A stretch of 64,000 bases of DNA from Eleusine coracana subsp. coracana (Eukaryota; Streptophyta; Magnoliopsida; Poales; Poaceae). The position numbers and the translations under genes are program-made. Of the stretch, positions 1 through 12,599 are shown piece after piece (the first letter of the stretch is position 1; every line of letters starts with the position of its first letter). The notes beneath the pieces were generated by a model. That model made no database searches, was not told the origin of the DNA, and worked only from the letters and a program-made list of their open reading frames with translations. The DNA lies in contig CM064424.1 in assembly GCA_032690845.1 (NCBI GenBank), positions 38,949,511-39,013,510 on the forward strand, given 5' to 3'.

Positions 1-1406
1 TGAGATCAAGCTTACTCATAATGATCATGCCGCATCCGCCATTGTTTCCGCCCTATCACCAAAGGACTATGAAAAGGTGATAGGAATTAAGAAAGCTCAT
101 GATATTTGGAAGAAGCTTGAGGTTATCTATGAAGGGATCGAGGGTGTTAGAGAAGCAAGAGAGGACATCCTAAGAGGCAAGTACAACTTGTTTATCAAGA
201 AGGCCGGTGAAGGGCCACAAGAAGTGCATGATAGACTCATGGAAATTGTAAACAAGAAAAGAGCTCTAGGGATCAAGCTTGACACCATTGAGGTCAACAA
301 AAGGTTGCTTCTTGCCTTGCAACCATGGAATCAAAGTGCTTGCAATTTTGTTAGAGAGAAAGAAAACTTCAAGAACTTTAGTACGGATGAAGTACTAGGA
401 AGGTTGCTCACCTACAAAGAGAGAGATGAAGAAGCAACAGGAGTGAACAACTTATTGGGACAAGGTGAAGAAGAAAAGAAAGAAATTGCACTCAAGGCAT
501 CTCATGATGCTAATGAAAAGAAAGACACGAAGAAGAAAAAGAAAGAAATTGATTCTAGTGATGAAGATAGTGATAATGAGATGGCTTTACTTGTGAGAAG
601 ATTCAAGTCATTTCTCAAGAAAGATGGCTACAAGAAGAAAAGCTATGATAAAAGCAAAGTAAGAAGATCAAAGAGAACTTATTATGAATGCGGTGATGAA
701 GGACATTTCATTGCGGAATGCCCAACGAAGAAAAGCAAGGAAGAGAGAAGAAAAGACAAGCACCACAAGAAGAACAAGAAATACAAGAAACATAGAAGAG
801 GTGAGACTCACATTGGGCAATAATGGAATTCTGATGGTTCATCCTCTTCACCCTCTTCCTCCTCCGAATCCGACTCGGATGAGGGAGGCATTGCTACACT
901 CGCCATTGGCGTCACTCCCATCAACACTTCTCTATTTGGGAGTTTGAGTGATGATGAGGATGACAACACTCACAAGTGCTTCATGGGAAAACATAAGCGT
1001 TCCTCATATTCTAGTAGTAGTGATGATGATGATGATGACACTGCTAGTGCTTCACTTCCTAAAATGCTTGAATTTATGGAATTACTTTAAAAACAAAAGG
1101 AAGAAAATGATAGACAAGAGGAGCTTCTTGAAACACAAGAAGACTTGCTTATTCTTGAAAAGAAAAGAAACCTTGAACTAGAGATGCTCCTAGAACTTGA
1201 AAGGAAGAAAAATGAAGAACTAACCATGTCTCTCACTAAAATTGAAAACACTTGTGAGAATGTTAAAAATGCTAAAGATAAACTTCAAGAGAAGTATGAG
1301 GACATGGAAAAGACTCATAAGTCTCTTGAACAGCAATATAGGATTCTTTCAACCTTCACATCCTCTTCCACAAATAACTCTCATGCCTCCACTAGCAAAG
1401 GATGTG

Positions 1407-1411
1407 ATAGG
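1407..1411. repeat. Target-site duplication ATAGG, left copy
   Basis: Direct repeat next to the TG end of the solo LTR; the matching copy is at 5308-5312. Taking out the LTR and one copy makes gag continuous. Confidence 0.9.
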
Positions 1412-4400
1412 TGTGACATCCCATGTCATAAAATGAAGTTAGCTAAACCATTGATTAAGGGCTAAGAAAGAGTATAATTAATCCATGTGCCAAAGAATAA
1501 AAAGGAGGAAACCTATTTAATTAAATTACAGAATATTCAAATATGGGTCATCCACCAACATTACCAAAACCCATGGAAGTACCCCAATGTGTTTGCATAT
1601 TATGAATGGCCACATTAAAGGAGAATTTTGATAATTTTTCCAGAATTTTTGGTAACCATTTAATGCCCTTAAAAATTCCCCTAAAGTCAGAAAAGTGTAT
1701 TTCGGGTTTGGAATTTTCATAATTTATAAAAGCCATTTCAGCTGGTGCTCCCAAAAGAAACGTTGGAGTATAGGTTTTCCTGAGCCCACACAAAAATTTG
1801 TGTCCAGTTTGGAGCAAGGGAACGTGGCGAATTTGCCCAAACCCGAGCCTTGGTTCAAGTCAAGCCGGGTCAACCGTCCCTCCCTCCATTCCTTTCCTCT
1901 CCGGCCAGTCTCCGATCGACACCGATGCGCTCGTACGAGCCACCATCGATTGCTGTAGCCCCATCCCAATCACTGCTCCACCAAATCTCGCCTGCGCCAC
2001 CGGCCGGCATTGAAGCTCCGTCGGAGGAGCCACTCCCTGCCCGACAGCTCGCCGTCCTCTCTCTCTCTCCCTCTCTCGGCTCTCTCTTCCGGCGGCCAAA
2101 ATAAAAGGGCCAGCAACGGCTCACCCACCCCCCATTTCCCTCCTCTGCTTGCCAACACTCCCGCACGCCCCAAGCACTCCTACAAGGCTGTGCAGCGCTA
2201 CCTCCGCTTTCCTCCGCCTCTGCCGCAAGGAAACCCGACGAGCTCCCTTGCTCTGGGTCGCCTGAGCGCCGCCGTGTCCAGCCCTGACCCGGCAGCCCCT
2301 CCATTCCTCTTTCTCTCGCAAATCGATGCGCTAAGGAGCACTCTCGCCGCCTACTGATCCCCTCCCTCACTCGTGCAGAGACGTCGCCGGAATTTGGAGA
2401 ACCCGAGCCGCCGCCGGCCACTGCGCGGAGAGGGCTCACGATGACGACCACTCTCCCGGCCACCCCAACTCCAGCCATCGCGTCGACGTGCACCACGGCA
2501 CCGAGGTGATGCTACTGGACCTTCTCCCTTGCCGATTCCACCTCTGGGCGTGCCTGCCGCCGTCGGCCGCCGTTGAGCTTCGCCGTCGCTCATCGCCGGT
2601 AGAGCTCCGGCAGCCCCCGCTCCGACCACCACCACCCACGTGACCGCCTTGGGTCACTGATCGCGTAGGGCAGCACCGAGTCCTGAGCCTCGCCGCCGAT
2701 CGCCGCCGGCGAGCAAGCAGAGCCGCAGCGCCGCCGTGCGCGCGCGCGGGGGAATTTGAAAATGGCCAGTGGCAGATTTGTAAATAGGAGTGAACTTCGA
2801 TTAAACTTGGAAATTCAATAACTCAAGAAATACAAGGCCAAAAAATTGTGAAATTAATTTTTTTCAACTCCTAAAATCTTGCTCTACCAGAAAAACAGGA
2901 TCAAGTCCATGTTTATTCAGTAAATTAATTTATTTAATCCATCAAAGTCACAACCCTATTTTGCTTAATAAATTCATAAGTAATTATGTGTAAATGGTAA
3001 ATTCATGAAATTTGCTCAGTAAGCATTTCAGGGAATCCTTAAACTTTCTGCAAAATAACATTTCCATTTACATGCATATTTTTAGTATTATTGCATAAAT
3101 CCTCATTTTTAGTAATTGAAATTATGTAAATTATTGGCTAGGAATTTAATTATGAAATTTGGCATTCCTGTTCCTTATGCACTTGTACACTTATGAAAAA
3201 TCCCATGAAAAATTTAAAGTTACCTAAGTCCAAATTTGCTGTCGAAATTGATCATTTGCTAAGAAACTAGGAATTTCTTCATATAAATGTTACTTTATGT
3301 GTGTATTTAAGGAAAATGGGAATAAATTAATTTCTGGAAGTCCATGGAAAATAACTCAGCTTCACATTACAGTAGAAATTCTCATGTTTCAATTCTATGC
3401 TGTGGTTCTTGATTAACTATATGAGCTAGAACTAATGATGAAATTAAAAATGCCATGTCTAGGTATAGTGTTAGTTTGCACATGGTCACTCTAGCTAAGT
3501 GGCTCAAAAAATGAACTTTCTGAAATTTGACCCTAAGTACTACATTGTCATATCCTCATCAGCATGTGAGGTCATTTAATCAACACCTAGGCCATGCTCA
3601 TGTTGAAGTAGACTTACACTAAGATTGTGATAATTAAAAGTTGCATTCTATTAATTAGAAGTTTGTCCCCTTCAAAAATTCAGTAGTTACCATGTCATAC
3701 TTAGGTGTGCACACATTCATGAATAAATGATTAGTCATAAATTTTTATTTGCTGAGGAAGTGCCATGAATTGTCATGCCATGCATTCCATCTTTAGTTAA
3801 GGAAAACTCCATGAAACCTTGTGTATTCCTTGGCATTAATGCATGTCCATTCCATGTAGGGATCGAGACCGAGGAGATCACCTCGGACCAGCAAGGAGCT
3901 GAAGTGCACCTTGGTGAAGACTCTAACTACGATCACACCCAAGGCAAGCCCCGGTGCATAACCCAGCTTTGTTATTCGAGTCTTTTTACCTTATCAAAAG
4001 TAGGAATATTGTATTATGCATTAAGTGTAGGACTTGGATGAAACACACTTGCATAATCCAGCAAGGACCTATCATTAGTATGTTAGTAAGCTTTGTCGTT
4101 AGCAAATGCTATGCTTAAACTAGTGGAGTCAATGGTAGGTTATAGATTCAACTATGGTTCAATGGGTTGATGAACTTGATAAAAATGGAGCACCTATCGT
4201 TGCAACTCCGCGAACAAGTATTGAACCGTACCAAGTGCATACCTTTAATATGGGAATTGTTAAACCTAGTAACTTGGGCGCCGTATTGTTGGACGGCCAT
4301 ACTCATCGATCCAGAGGTGATGTGAACAACACAGTGGTTGCACGGGTTTGAGGACCGCTGGAGAGTGCATGGGTTAAGCCTCGGATACGAAGTACTGTAT

Positions 4401-5307
4401 CGTGGGGAGGACGTGTACTCGGGATCGATGGCCTCGGATCGACTTTTTAGCAATCTTGTGAACGGTGGCCATAGGTGTTCTTAAATGATGCGTTTGTCGT
4501 GTATTTGGGTTTTCCCTGCAGGATGTAAATCAATTCGAATTGCCGTCCCTCGCGGTTATGAGTACCTCTTGTTCGAGAAGCGGCAATGATGTGTTAAGTA
4601 GTAAAGTTGTGGTTAAGTTTCTGAAATTTACTTATGCTATGGATACATATTGCTATGATGTATTGCTCTTTAGCTATATTCATGTCTTAGCAGCTAGCTA
4701 GACTCACCGTAGCTGGGTTCTACAATAAACAAAGTAAAATTTTGTTTAAGGAAATTGAAAGTGCAGCATAGAACTAATAGGAGCTTTTTATGCAATTGTC
4801 AAATAAACCCGGTCAGCCCCCTGCATGCTAGGAGTCGGTTTTAGTAAACCTTTTGACGGGTAAGTCTTGCGGAGTATGTTAGATACTCAGGCTTTGCGTT
4901 GATGTTGTTTTTCAGGTTTTCCTCAAGCGACCTATTGTAATTGTTGTAATAAGGTTGCGTGGGAAGGCGAGGAGCCTCAGAACTGGACCATCGAAAGGGT
5001 CCCCAGTTCTCCTAACCTGGATGAGTGAGCCATCGCCATAGGGCCGGCATGGTTCACGTAGGACTAAACGTCGTGTTTTGTCGTTTCACCGCTTCCGCAA
5101 ATTTGTGTAATATGTACTAAGGACATATGTATTCAGATCTGAACTTAATTATATTTTACCTCTGGTCTTGTAATATTATGCACTTAAGTGATGTAATGTT
5201 GTAAATGATGAATGTTCATGTGTAAATGCTGTGTATGGTTACTTCGTTAACCATCTCCCGAGGCGATCCTGTACGACATACTCTACTTTTGGAGTAGGGT
5301 TATCACA
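1412..5307 (+). repeat. Solo LTR of a Tekay-like Ty3/gypsy family, 3.9 kb
   Basis: Begins TGTGACATCCC and ends GGGTTATCACA, i.e. TG...CA with a short inverted repeat. It is flanked by the 5-bp duplication ATAGG at 1407-1411 and 5308-5312. No internal coding region, PBS or second LTR is present, so this is a solo LTR left by LTR-LTR recombination. Size and composition (GC- and CT-rich block at about 1860-2750, then AT-rich, then a mixed 3' third) match the Tekay LTRs later in the window. The AAGGCAAG motif shared with those LTRs occurs at 3941-3948. Open frames in the GC-rich block look like composition artefacts. Confidence 0.88.
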
Positions 5308-5312
5308 ATAGG
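5308..5312. repeat. Target-site duplication ATAGG, right copy
   Basis: Follows the CA end of the solo LTR and is identical to 1407-1411. Confidence 0.9.
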
Positions 5313-5854
5313 TGCTATAACATTGATGTTGATGCTTGTGCTAGTAATGTGAAGTTGATTGATGATTTGAACAAGCAAGTGAGGGCTCTTGAAAGTAAGA
5401 TACAACATGGGAAGAATGTTGTGACAATGAAAAGGCAAAGTATGCAAGAGGTGCATACGCATACACTAGAATGCCTCATGTCATGGATGACATTGGCTAT
5501 GTTGAGGGTGCCAAGCACAATGCACGGGAGAACAAGAATGGAAAGGAATTCCTTAAGTTCACCAAGGAAGGATCTTATCAAAACAAGCAAGTTAACAACA
5601 TGAACACTAACCATACTTCTTTTGCCAATGATTCTCATGTTAATGTGCCGAACTCTACATGTGCACTATTTCATGATTTTGATGCTTCATATGTGCTTAT
5701 GAGAAACATGCATGATCGTGTATATGCCAAATATGTTGGGCCACGCAACAAGAGACCAAAGGCTTGTGTGTGGGTGCCCAAAGTACTTGTGACTAATGTG
5801 AAAGGACCCAAGCAAATTTGGGTACCTAAAAACAAAGCTTAACTTGTTTTGTAG

Positions 5855-8800
5855 GATTATGTCTCCAGAGGGTCAAGTTGGGTAATTGATAGTGGATGCA
5901 CTAATCATATGACCGGAGACAAAAAGATGTTCAAGTCATTTGAGCCAAGCCACAACAACAATGAATATATTACAAGATGTTCAAGTCATTTGAGCCAAGC
6001 CACAACAACAATGAATATATTACATTTGGTGACAACAGAACGGGACAAGTCCTAGGTTATGGTAAAGTCCCTCTCACTCCCTCGTATTCTCTTTCCAAGG
6101 TTATGCTTATTGATCACGTTGACTTCAATCTTTTGTCCATCTCACAATTTTGTAAAATGGGCTATGATTGCTTGTTCAACGAATGTGGTGTGACCGTCTA
6201 TAAGAGGAGTGATGGCTCGGTTGCTTTTAAGGGTGTGTTCAAAGGAAAGCTTTATGTTGTGGATTTCTCCATGGATCAAGCTAGACTTGGTACATGCTTA
6301 TTAGCAAAGTCCAACATGGGGTGGTTGTGGCATAGAAGACTTGCCCATGTTGGTATGAGAAATCTTCACAAACTCCAAAAGGGCGGCCATATCATAGGAC
6401 TAACCGATGTTTGTTTTGAGAAAGATAAAATTTGTAGTGTGTGTCAAGCGGGAAAGCAAGTTGGAGCATCACACCCCGCGACGAATGTGATGACTACGAC
6501 AAGGCCATTGGAGATGTTGCACATGGACCTCTTCGGACCCGTCTCCTATATAAGCATTGGTGGTAACAAATATGGTCTTGTTATTGTTGATGATTTTTCT
6601 CGCTTCATGTGGGTGTTCTTTTTGCATGATAAAGGTGAAGTGAAAGATGTGCTCAAGACGTTCATGAGAAGAGCACAAAATGAATATGAAGTGAAGATCA
6701 AAAAACTAAGAAGTGACAATGGCACCGAGTTCAAGAACACTCAAGTTGAAGAGTACCTTGATGAACAAGGCATCAAGCATGAATTTTCAGCACCCAACTC
6801 CCCTCAACAAAATGGGGTGGCCGAAAGAAAGAACCGAACACTCATTGAGATGGCAAGAACAATGCTTGATGAATACAAGACATCCGACCATTTTTGGGTC
6901 GAAGCCGTCAACACCGCATGCCATGCCTCCAACCGGTTGTATCTCCACCGAATCTTGAAGAAAACCCCATATGAGCTACTAACCGGTAACAAGCCTAATA
7001 TTTCATACTTTCATGTTTTTGGGAGCAAATGTTTTATGCTAAACAAGAAACCCAAGACTTCATAGTTTGCTCCAAAAGTTGATGAAGATTTCTTGCTTGG
7101 TTATGGGTCGAATGTTCATGCCTATCGTGTATTCAACAAAACCACCGGTTGTGTTGAAATTTCACGTGATGTGACATTTGATAAATCTAATGGCTCTCAA
7201 GAGGAGCAAGTTGCTATTGATGATATAGATAATGAAGCTCCTAGAAATGCAATAAAAAGGATGGCCATTGGTGATGTGAGACCACAAGAAACATCAAGTG
7301 TTGAAAGTCAACCCTCTCCCTCGAGACAAAATCAACATCATGAAAATGAAGGAATTAATCATGCAAGTGGTCAAGATCAAGATGTTGGGGATCATGAGCA
7401 AGTATCAAGTGATGATTCTCAAAGATATGATCAAGAGGTTGATAAAGATGGTGGTGAAGAAAGCTTACATCCACCACATCCAAGAGTACATCAAAGTGTA
7501 CAACGTGATCACCCCGTCGAGAAAATTCTTGGAGATATTGACAAAGGGGTATTCACTAGATCTCGAGTTAGTAATTTTTGTGAACATTACTCTTTTGTCT
7601 CTTCTATGGAGCCATTTAGGGAAGAGCAAGCACTTGATGATTCAGATTGGGTGATGGCCATGCAAGAAGAATTGAACAACTTCATAAGAAATGAAGTATG
7701 GACATTGGAGGAAAGGCCAAAGAACAAGAATGTTGTGGGAACCAAGTGGGTGTTTTGCAACAAACAAAATGAAGATGGTATTGTGACAAGAAATAAGGCA
7801 AGGCTTGTGGCAAAGGGGTATTCACAAGTAGAAGGTTTGGATTTTGATGAAACCTATGCCCCCGTAGCAAGGCTTGAATCTATTAGAATATTACTTGCTT
7901 TTGCTACTCACCATGATTTTAAGTTGTACCAAATGGACGTGAAAAGTGCATTCCTCAATGGGCCAATCAAGGAAGAAGTGTATGTGGAGCAACCACCGGA
8001 CTTTGAAGACCCAAAGTGTCCTAACCATGTTTTCAAGCTTCATAAGGCGCTCTATGGGCTTAAGAAAGCTCCAAGAGCATGGTATGAATGCCTTAGGGAT
8101 TTTCTTATTAAAAAGGGTTTTGTCATTGGCAAGGCCGATGCAACCCTCTTCACCAAGCGTTTTGGCAATGATATCTTTGTATGCCAAATATACGTTGATG
8201 ACATTATATTTGGTTCTACTAACCAAAACTTTTTTGATGAGTTTAGCAAGATAATGACCAAGAGGTTTGAGATGTCCATGATGGGAGAGTTGACATATTT
8301 TCTAGGCTTTCAAGTGAAGCAACTCAAGGAGGGCACCTTCATATGTCAAGCCAAGTACACTCAAGATTTATTGAAGAAGTTTGACATGGACAAGGCCAAG
8401 CCCATCAAAACTCCCATGCCAACAAATGGACACATCGACCTCAACAAAAAGGACAAGCCCGTTGATCAAAAGGTATACCGCTCCATGATAGGCTCGTTGC
8501 TTTATCTTTGTGCATCTAGGCCTGATATCATGCTTAGTGTCTATATGTGTGCACATTTTCAAGCCGCTCCTATAGAGTGTCACATGGTGGCCGTTAAAAG
8601 AATCTTGAGATATTTGGTTCACACACCCAACCTAGGGCTTTGGTACCCCAAGGGTTCAAAGTTCAACCTTTTAGGCTAGTCCGATGCGGATTATGCCGGG
8701 GATAAGGTAGATAGAAAGAGCACCTTCGGGACATGCCAATTCTTGGGTAGGTCCCTAGTGTCATGGTCATCCAAAAAACAAAATTCCATTGCACTTTCCA

Positions 8801-9144
8801 CCGCCGAAGCGGAGTATATTGCAGCCGGTAGTTGTTGCACACAACTACTTTGGATGAGACAAACTCTAAGGGACTACGGTTACAAGTTGAACCGTGTTCC
8901 ACTCCTATGTGACAATGAGAGTGCCATAAAGCTAGCTTACAACCCCGTTGAGCACTCATGCACAAAGCATATAGATATCCGCCACCACTTTTTGAGAGAT
9001 CATTCTATTAAGGGGGATATAGAAGTTAGTCATGTGCGAACCGAAGATCGACTAGCGGATATTTTTACCAAACCCTTAGATGAGAAAAGATTTTGTTATC
9101 TTAGAAGTGAGCTAAATATCCTTGATACTAGTAATGTGGTATAG
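5855..9144 (+). pseudogene. pol of Sirevirus A (protease, integrase, RT, RNase H)
   Basis: Copia polyprotein that would mature the particle, reverse-transcribe the RNA and integrate the cDNA. The protease motif WVIDSGCTNHMTG is at about 5879-5917. Integrase follows with its zinc region (HRRLAH..., CSVCQAG) and the D-D-E core (HMDLFGP, RSDNGTEF, QQNGVAERKNRT). RT contains MDVKSAFLNG and the catalytic YVDD near 8195. RNase H has SDADYAGD, STAEAEY and the C-terminal ADIFTKPL. From 5974 to the end the protein stays in one frame with TAG stops at 7063-7065 and 8677-8679. The protease frame is displaced by a 50-bp tandem duplication. Confidence 0.93.
5924..6023 (+). repeat. 50-bp tandem duplication in pol
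   Basis: Two adjacent 50-bp copies (about 5924-5973 and 5974-6023) beginning AAGATGTTCAAGTCATTTGA. Because 50 is not a multiple of three, the second copy and all downstream pol are read in a different frame from the protease. Confidence 0.93.
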
Positions 9145-10138
9145 AGGATGTGCACATCTAAATGATGATTGTTTTATCTTTGCAAAAATCATTGCTTTAT
9201 GTCAAAAAGTCTCATGTTTTTTGCTAATGGTGTTGCTTCTTGATCATTGGATCAAATCTTGTCAAAATATGGTCATTGTAATGTATTGTTGATTGTTGGC
9301 AGACCATATGATGTCAAGATTGCTTTTTGTCCATCAAAACTTGTTTTTGGAACTCTCATTTCTAGCTCTTTCTTTCTGGTTCTGTCTGTTCTTCAAGGTA
9401 TCGGCACTGCTGGTCCCTTCACCGGCACTGCCGATCAGGCCTTCAACTGAACCAGCCTCTATCAGGGAATTTTTGTTCCTCAGGTTGCCCCCATCGGCAC
9501 TGCTGATGCGGGCCTGGACCTGGTGCGTTGACCCACACCGGCACTGCCGATGCGGGCCTGAGTGTTTTGAACTTAACTCGGCCCCCTCTTGGGTCCGAGT
9601 CCAGTTTTGACACAATCCAGCAACCACGCCCTCCTCTCTCTCCAACCCTAATCCTAGTTCCCCCTCTCTAAATCCTTGCCAAGATTCGTGGAAACAAGAA
9701 GGAAGTGGTTCAAGAAGACTCCTAGACCCTCTCTCGTCCATCTCCCTTGGATTTGAAGGACTTTTGAAGGTAATTTTGGAACATCTCCATCTTTTGAATC
9801 TTGCAATGCCTCATGTTTTTGCATAGTTTCACTTAATAGAGATGTTCATCTAGGAGTATTTTAGTCACCCCTGCAATTTGATAGAGTTTTAGTGGCTAAA
9901 TTCTAGTTTTTTCGCGGACTTTGTGTTTCAAACTCCCCTGACCGGCACTGCCGATGGCCTCCACCGGCACTGCTGGTCAGGAGATCCAGAAACCCTACTG
10001 ACCGTTGCAGTGTCAACTTGAACTAATCGGCACTGCTGATGGCTCCCACCGGCACTGCTGATCAGGGGAAACCTGTTAGCAGTACAACACTATTTCATTG
10101 CATTCTTTTCTAAACAACACCTCATTTATTCTTGACAG
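9145..10138 (+). promoter_or_regulatory. Leader of Sirevirus A 3' ORF with palindromic repeats and putative intron
   Basis: No coding region is visible. About 9400-9560 and 9940-10065 hold several near-palindromes of the type CCGGCACTGCCGAT, the reverse complement of the motif repeated in this element's own LTR. A plausible 5' splice site AAG/GTAATT lies at 9769/9770. A 3' splice site CTTGACAG ends at 10138, directly before the ATG of the next ORF, giving a 369-nt intron. I infer a separate spliced transcript for the 3' ORF; the splicing is predicted only. Confidence 0.5.
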
Positions 10139-11776
10139 ATGGCCCATGGCAAGCGTCAGAAGCATCCGGGCACTCACAGTGACTCAGACGTGGACTTCGA
10201 GCCCAACGACTCCCCCGTTGCTCGTCGGGGTGGAGGAGGGAAGCAGGGCCGAGGTGGAGCCTCTGGCCCATCCACCACCCATGGTGTTGGCCTCGGGCGT
10301 GGCAAGGGCAAAGGGAAGGCCATTTCTCCAAGGCATCCTACTCCTAGTGAGGATGAGGAGGAAGACTCTGATGAAGAAGAAGAGGAGGATGATCAGCAGG
10401 AGGAGGAGGAAGGGAGTGATGAGTCTGGGGATGAGGTTGTTCATGAACCTATCCATGAACCAATGCGTTCCTCCGTCACCTATCAGTTGCTAGCTCCACA
10501 GGTGGATAATCAGTTTTGAATTCGAGTGGCTCCATCCCGGGATGAGATGAGAGTGTACCGTCACAGAAACCCTTGGACCAAGCCCAAGCACCCGGGTGTC
10601 ACCGATGTTCATTTTTGGGATTTGACTCAGGTTGCCTGGTACAAGAACATTCTAAAGAAGACCACACATAGAGTTGCACCTATGAAGTGCATTGATTGGG
10701 ATAGGATGGCAGCAGCAGATGATCCCACTTTCCAGCTAATTTGCTCAGAGTGTGATAGGAGGAACATGACAGCTATCATGGGTTTGCACCAGCACTGGAA
10801 TGATGAGATCATTGCTCAGTTTTATGCTACCATGTGGATTGAGCTTGATGAGGAAAACCACATGGATTCCAAGCTCCACTGGACATAAGAGGGCAACCGG
10901 TTCACTATCACTTATTTCAACTTTTCTCAGATTCTTGGCTTTGATGACACTGATAGGGCTAAGCCCAAGGCGACTATCTTTGTTCCTCAGGAGGACAGTG
11001 AATGGGAGTTTATGTATGACGCCCGTTATGCTGACCCTAAGCATGGTGTTGAGTTTGGTTCCTATCATGGCATGAAGCCATACTTTCGAGTTCTCAACAA
11101 CATGCTACGAGTGACTTTGACTCCTAAGGTGAGTGATCACACTCATATTCTCAGTTCCACCAAGACCTTGATGTTTGCTATGAGAGAGGGAGCGGAGCCT
11201 TTCAGTGTGTTTGACTTCATTTGGACAGAGATTCTCTACAACTCCTACACTAGTAAGGCTTCTTTGATCTATGCTCCATAACTTATGAAGATGATTCTGC
11301 GTGTGGTGGGCTGCCAGTTCATATGTGATCACAAGCATCCCTCAGTCACACTGAAGAAGTTTCCTCTCATTGCATCACCTCCCCACGGCAGTACTCCTCC
11401 AGCAGTGGCAGATGTGTCTCAGTCTTTAGCAGTAGCAGCCGCAGGGGGAGAGGCAGCCGGTCCTAGTGCTGCCCCTCGTCCTCGTTGTCAGTCCTTGTAG
11501 CTTACTCGTGTCATCAAGTCCATGTTTTGCATATGCCGGGACTCTGCAGTAGCCATCAGGGAGCGGCAGCAGGCTCTGACTCAGGTTCAGTCAGACTTGA
11601 GGACCCTCGCCGCCACTTCCAGTGTTGAGCTTCCACCTCCAGTGCAGTTCACTCCTCTGCCAGACATGAGCTTCTATGATGATCCCTGGGGTATCTACAC
11701 TCAGGCTACACAGGTTGTACAGGAGGCTCAGGATGAGGATATTGATGATGGCGACGATGATTCCATGGAGGAGTGA
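10139..11776 (+). pseudogene. 3' ORF of Sirevirus A (so-called env-like ORF)
   Basis: One reading frame of about 546 codons from ATG 10139 to TGA 11774-11776, broken by TGA 10517-10519, TAA 10886-10888, TAA 11279-11281 and TAG 11498-11500. The N-terminal third is basic/glycine-rich and then strongly acidic (runs of D/E at about 10350-10440). A globular Trp-rich middle (HFWDLTQVAWY, MGLHQHWNDEIIAQFYATMW) resembles the plant retrotransposon 3'-ORF family annotated as putative plant transposon protein. The C-terminus has a short coiled coil and an acidic tail. I see no signal peptide or membrane segment, so an envelope role is not supported. Function unknown. Confidence 0.7.
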
Positions 11777-12265
11777 AGTTTCTGGCGGTTCTTTTCCCTC
11801 ATTTTGGTGTTGTGATGCCAAAGGGGGAGAAGCTTAGTTGGTGTCTAGTAGTTTGTTTTTCATTTTGTGAGAGTGGTGGACAATTTGCTTGTGGTTTGTA
11901 AAACTGTTTGCTTGTGTTCCTGTAAACCTCTATTTATGTTTTAATGATTAGGTTGCTTCTATTGTCTCTTGTGATGGTGTATTGTTGTTTCTCGCCTTCT
12001 AGATGCATTTGTGGGATAACTATCGTCATTTGCTTAATTCATTATCTTTTATTCTCCATCATTGAAAATTGTCACATATGCACGATGATAAGGGGAGCTC
12101 TCATACATTTTTTTTTGTATATGTGCATTGTTGTTAATCATTTTTTTTATATCATGCACACACTTAGGGGGAGCTCCACATGGTTCTAAATATCACAAAA
12201 TGAAATTATTGCTTATTTTTATGAAATCTAGTTGTATTGTCATCAATCACCAAAATGGGGGAGAT
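11777..12265 (+). other. Non-coding 3' region of Sirevirus A with multiple polypurine tracts
   Basis: No gene. Purine tracts containing GGGGGAG lie near 11821-11830 and 12167-12173, and the one used for plus-strand priming is AATGGGGGAGAT, ending at the LTR boundary 12265/12266. Repeated tracts of this kind are typical of Sireviruses. Confidence 0.75.
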
Positions 12266-12599
12266 TGAAAGTGCATCTAGGCCCCTAATTTTGTTTTGGT
12301 GATTGGCGTCAATACAATTAAGAATGGACTAACGTTTTCATTGAGTATGTGTGTAGATGACTATCTTTATTGATGAATGTAATGCATTGAAACAAAAAGA
12401 GAAAAGAAGATGGTCAAATTTGCCTCAAATTGAAAGCTCATTTTTCACTCAAGAAAAGAATGATCAATGATGTTTTTATTTTTTAATCTTGAGTATAGGT
12501 AAACCGTACTATAAAGAGGGGTATAATTTACAAATTTGGTTAAGTCAAATGCTCAATCTTCCCAAGAATTCTAGTTCTGTCGCCCTCTGTTTTTCCCTC

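Larger units (their letters stand above)
2..5842 (+). pseudogene. gag of Sirevirus A, interrupted by a solo LTR
   Basis: Capsid/nucleocapsid precursor that would form the cytoplasmic virus-like particle. The frame is open from base 2 with no start codon in the window. A lysine-rich stretch precedes a CCHC zinc knuckle at 680-724 whose first cysteine codon is TAT (Tyr) at 680-682, so zinc binding is probably lost. Acidic serine-rich and coiled-coil segments follow (about 840-1400). TAA stops lie at 821-823 and 1088-1090. The solo LTR at 1412-5307 splits the frame, which resumes at 5313 after the second target-site copy. A further frameshift lies near 5425, and the end reads to TAA at 5840-5842. 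Gag identity is firm from the knuckle and the position before pol. Confidence 0.85.

Noticed and set aside
1850..2660. Several long overlapping frames on both strands
   Set aside because: They lie in the GC- and CT-rich promoter block of a solo LTR, where stop codons are rare by composition.
10139..11776. Envelope protein call for the Sirevirus 3' ORF
   Set aside because: No signal peptide, transmembrane helix or fusion-peptide-like segment is visible; only the position is env-like.
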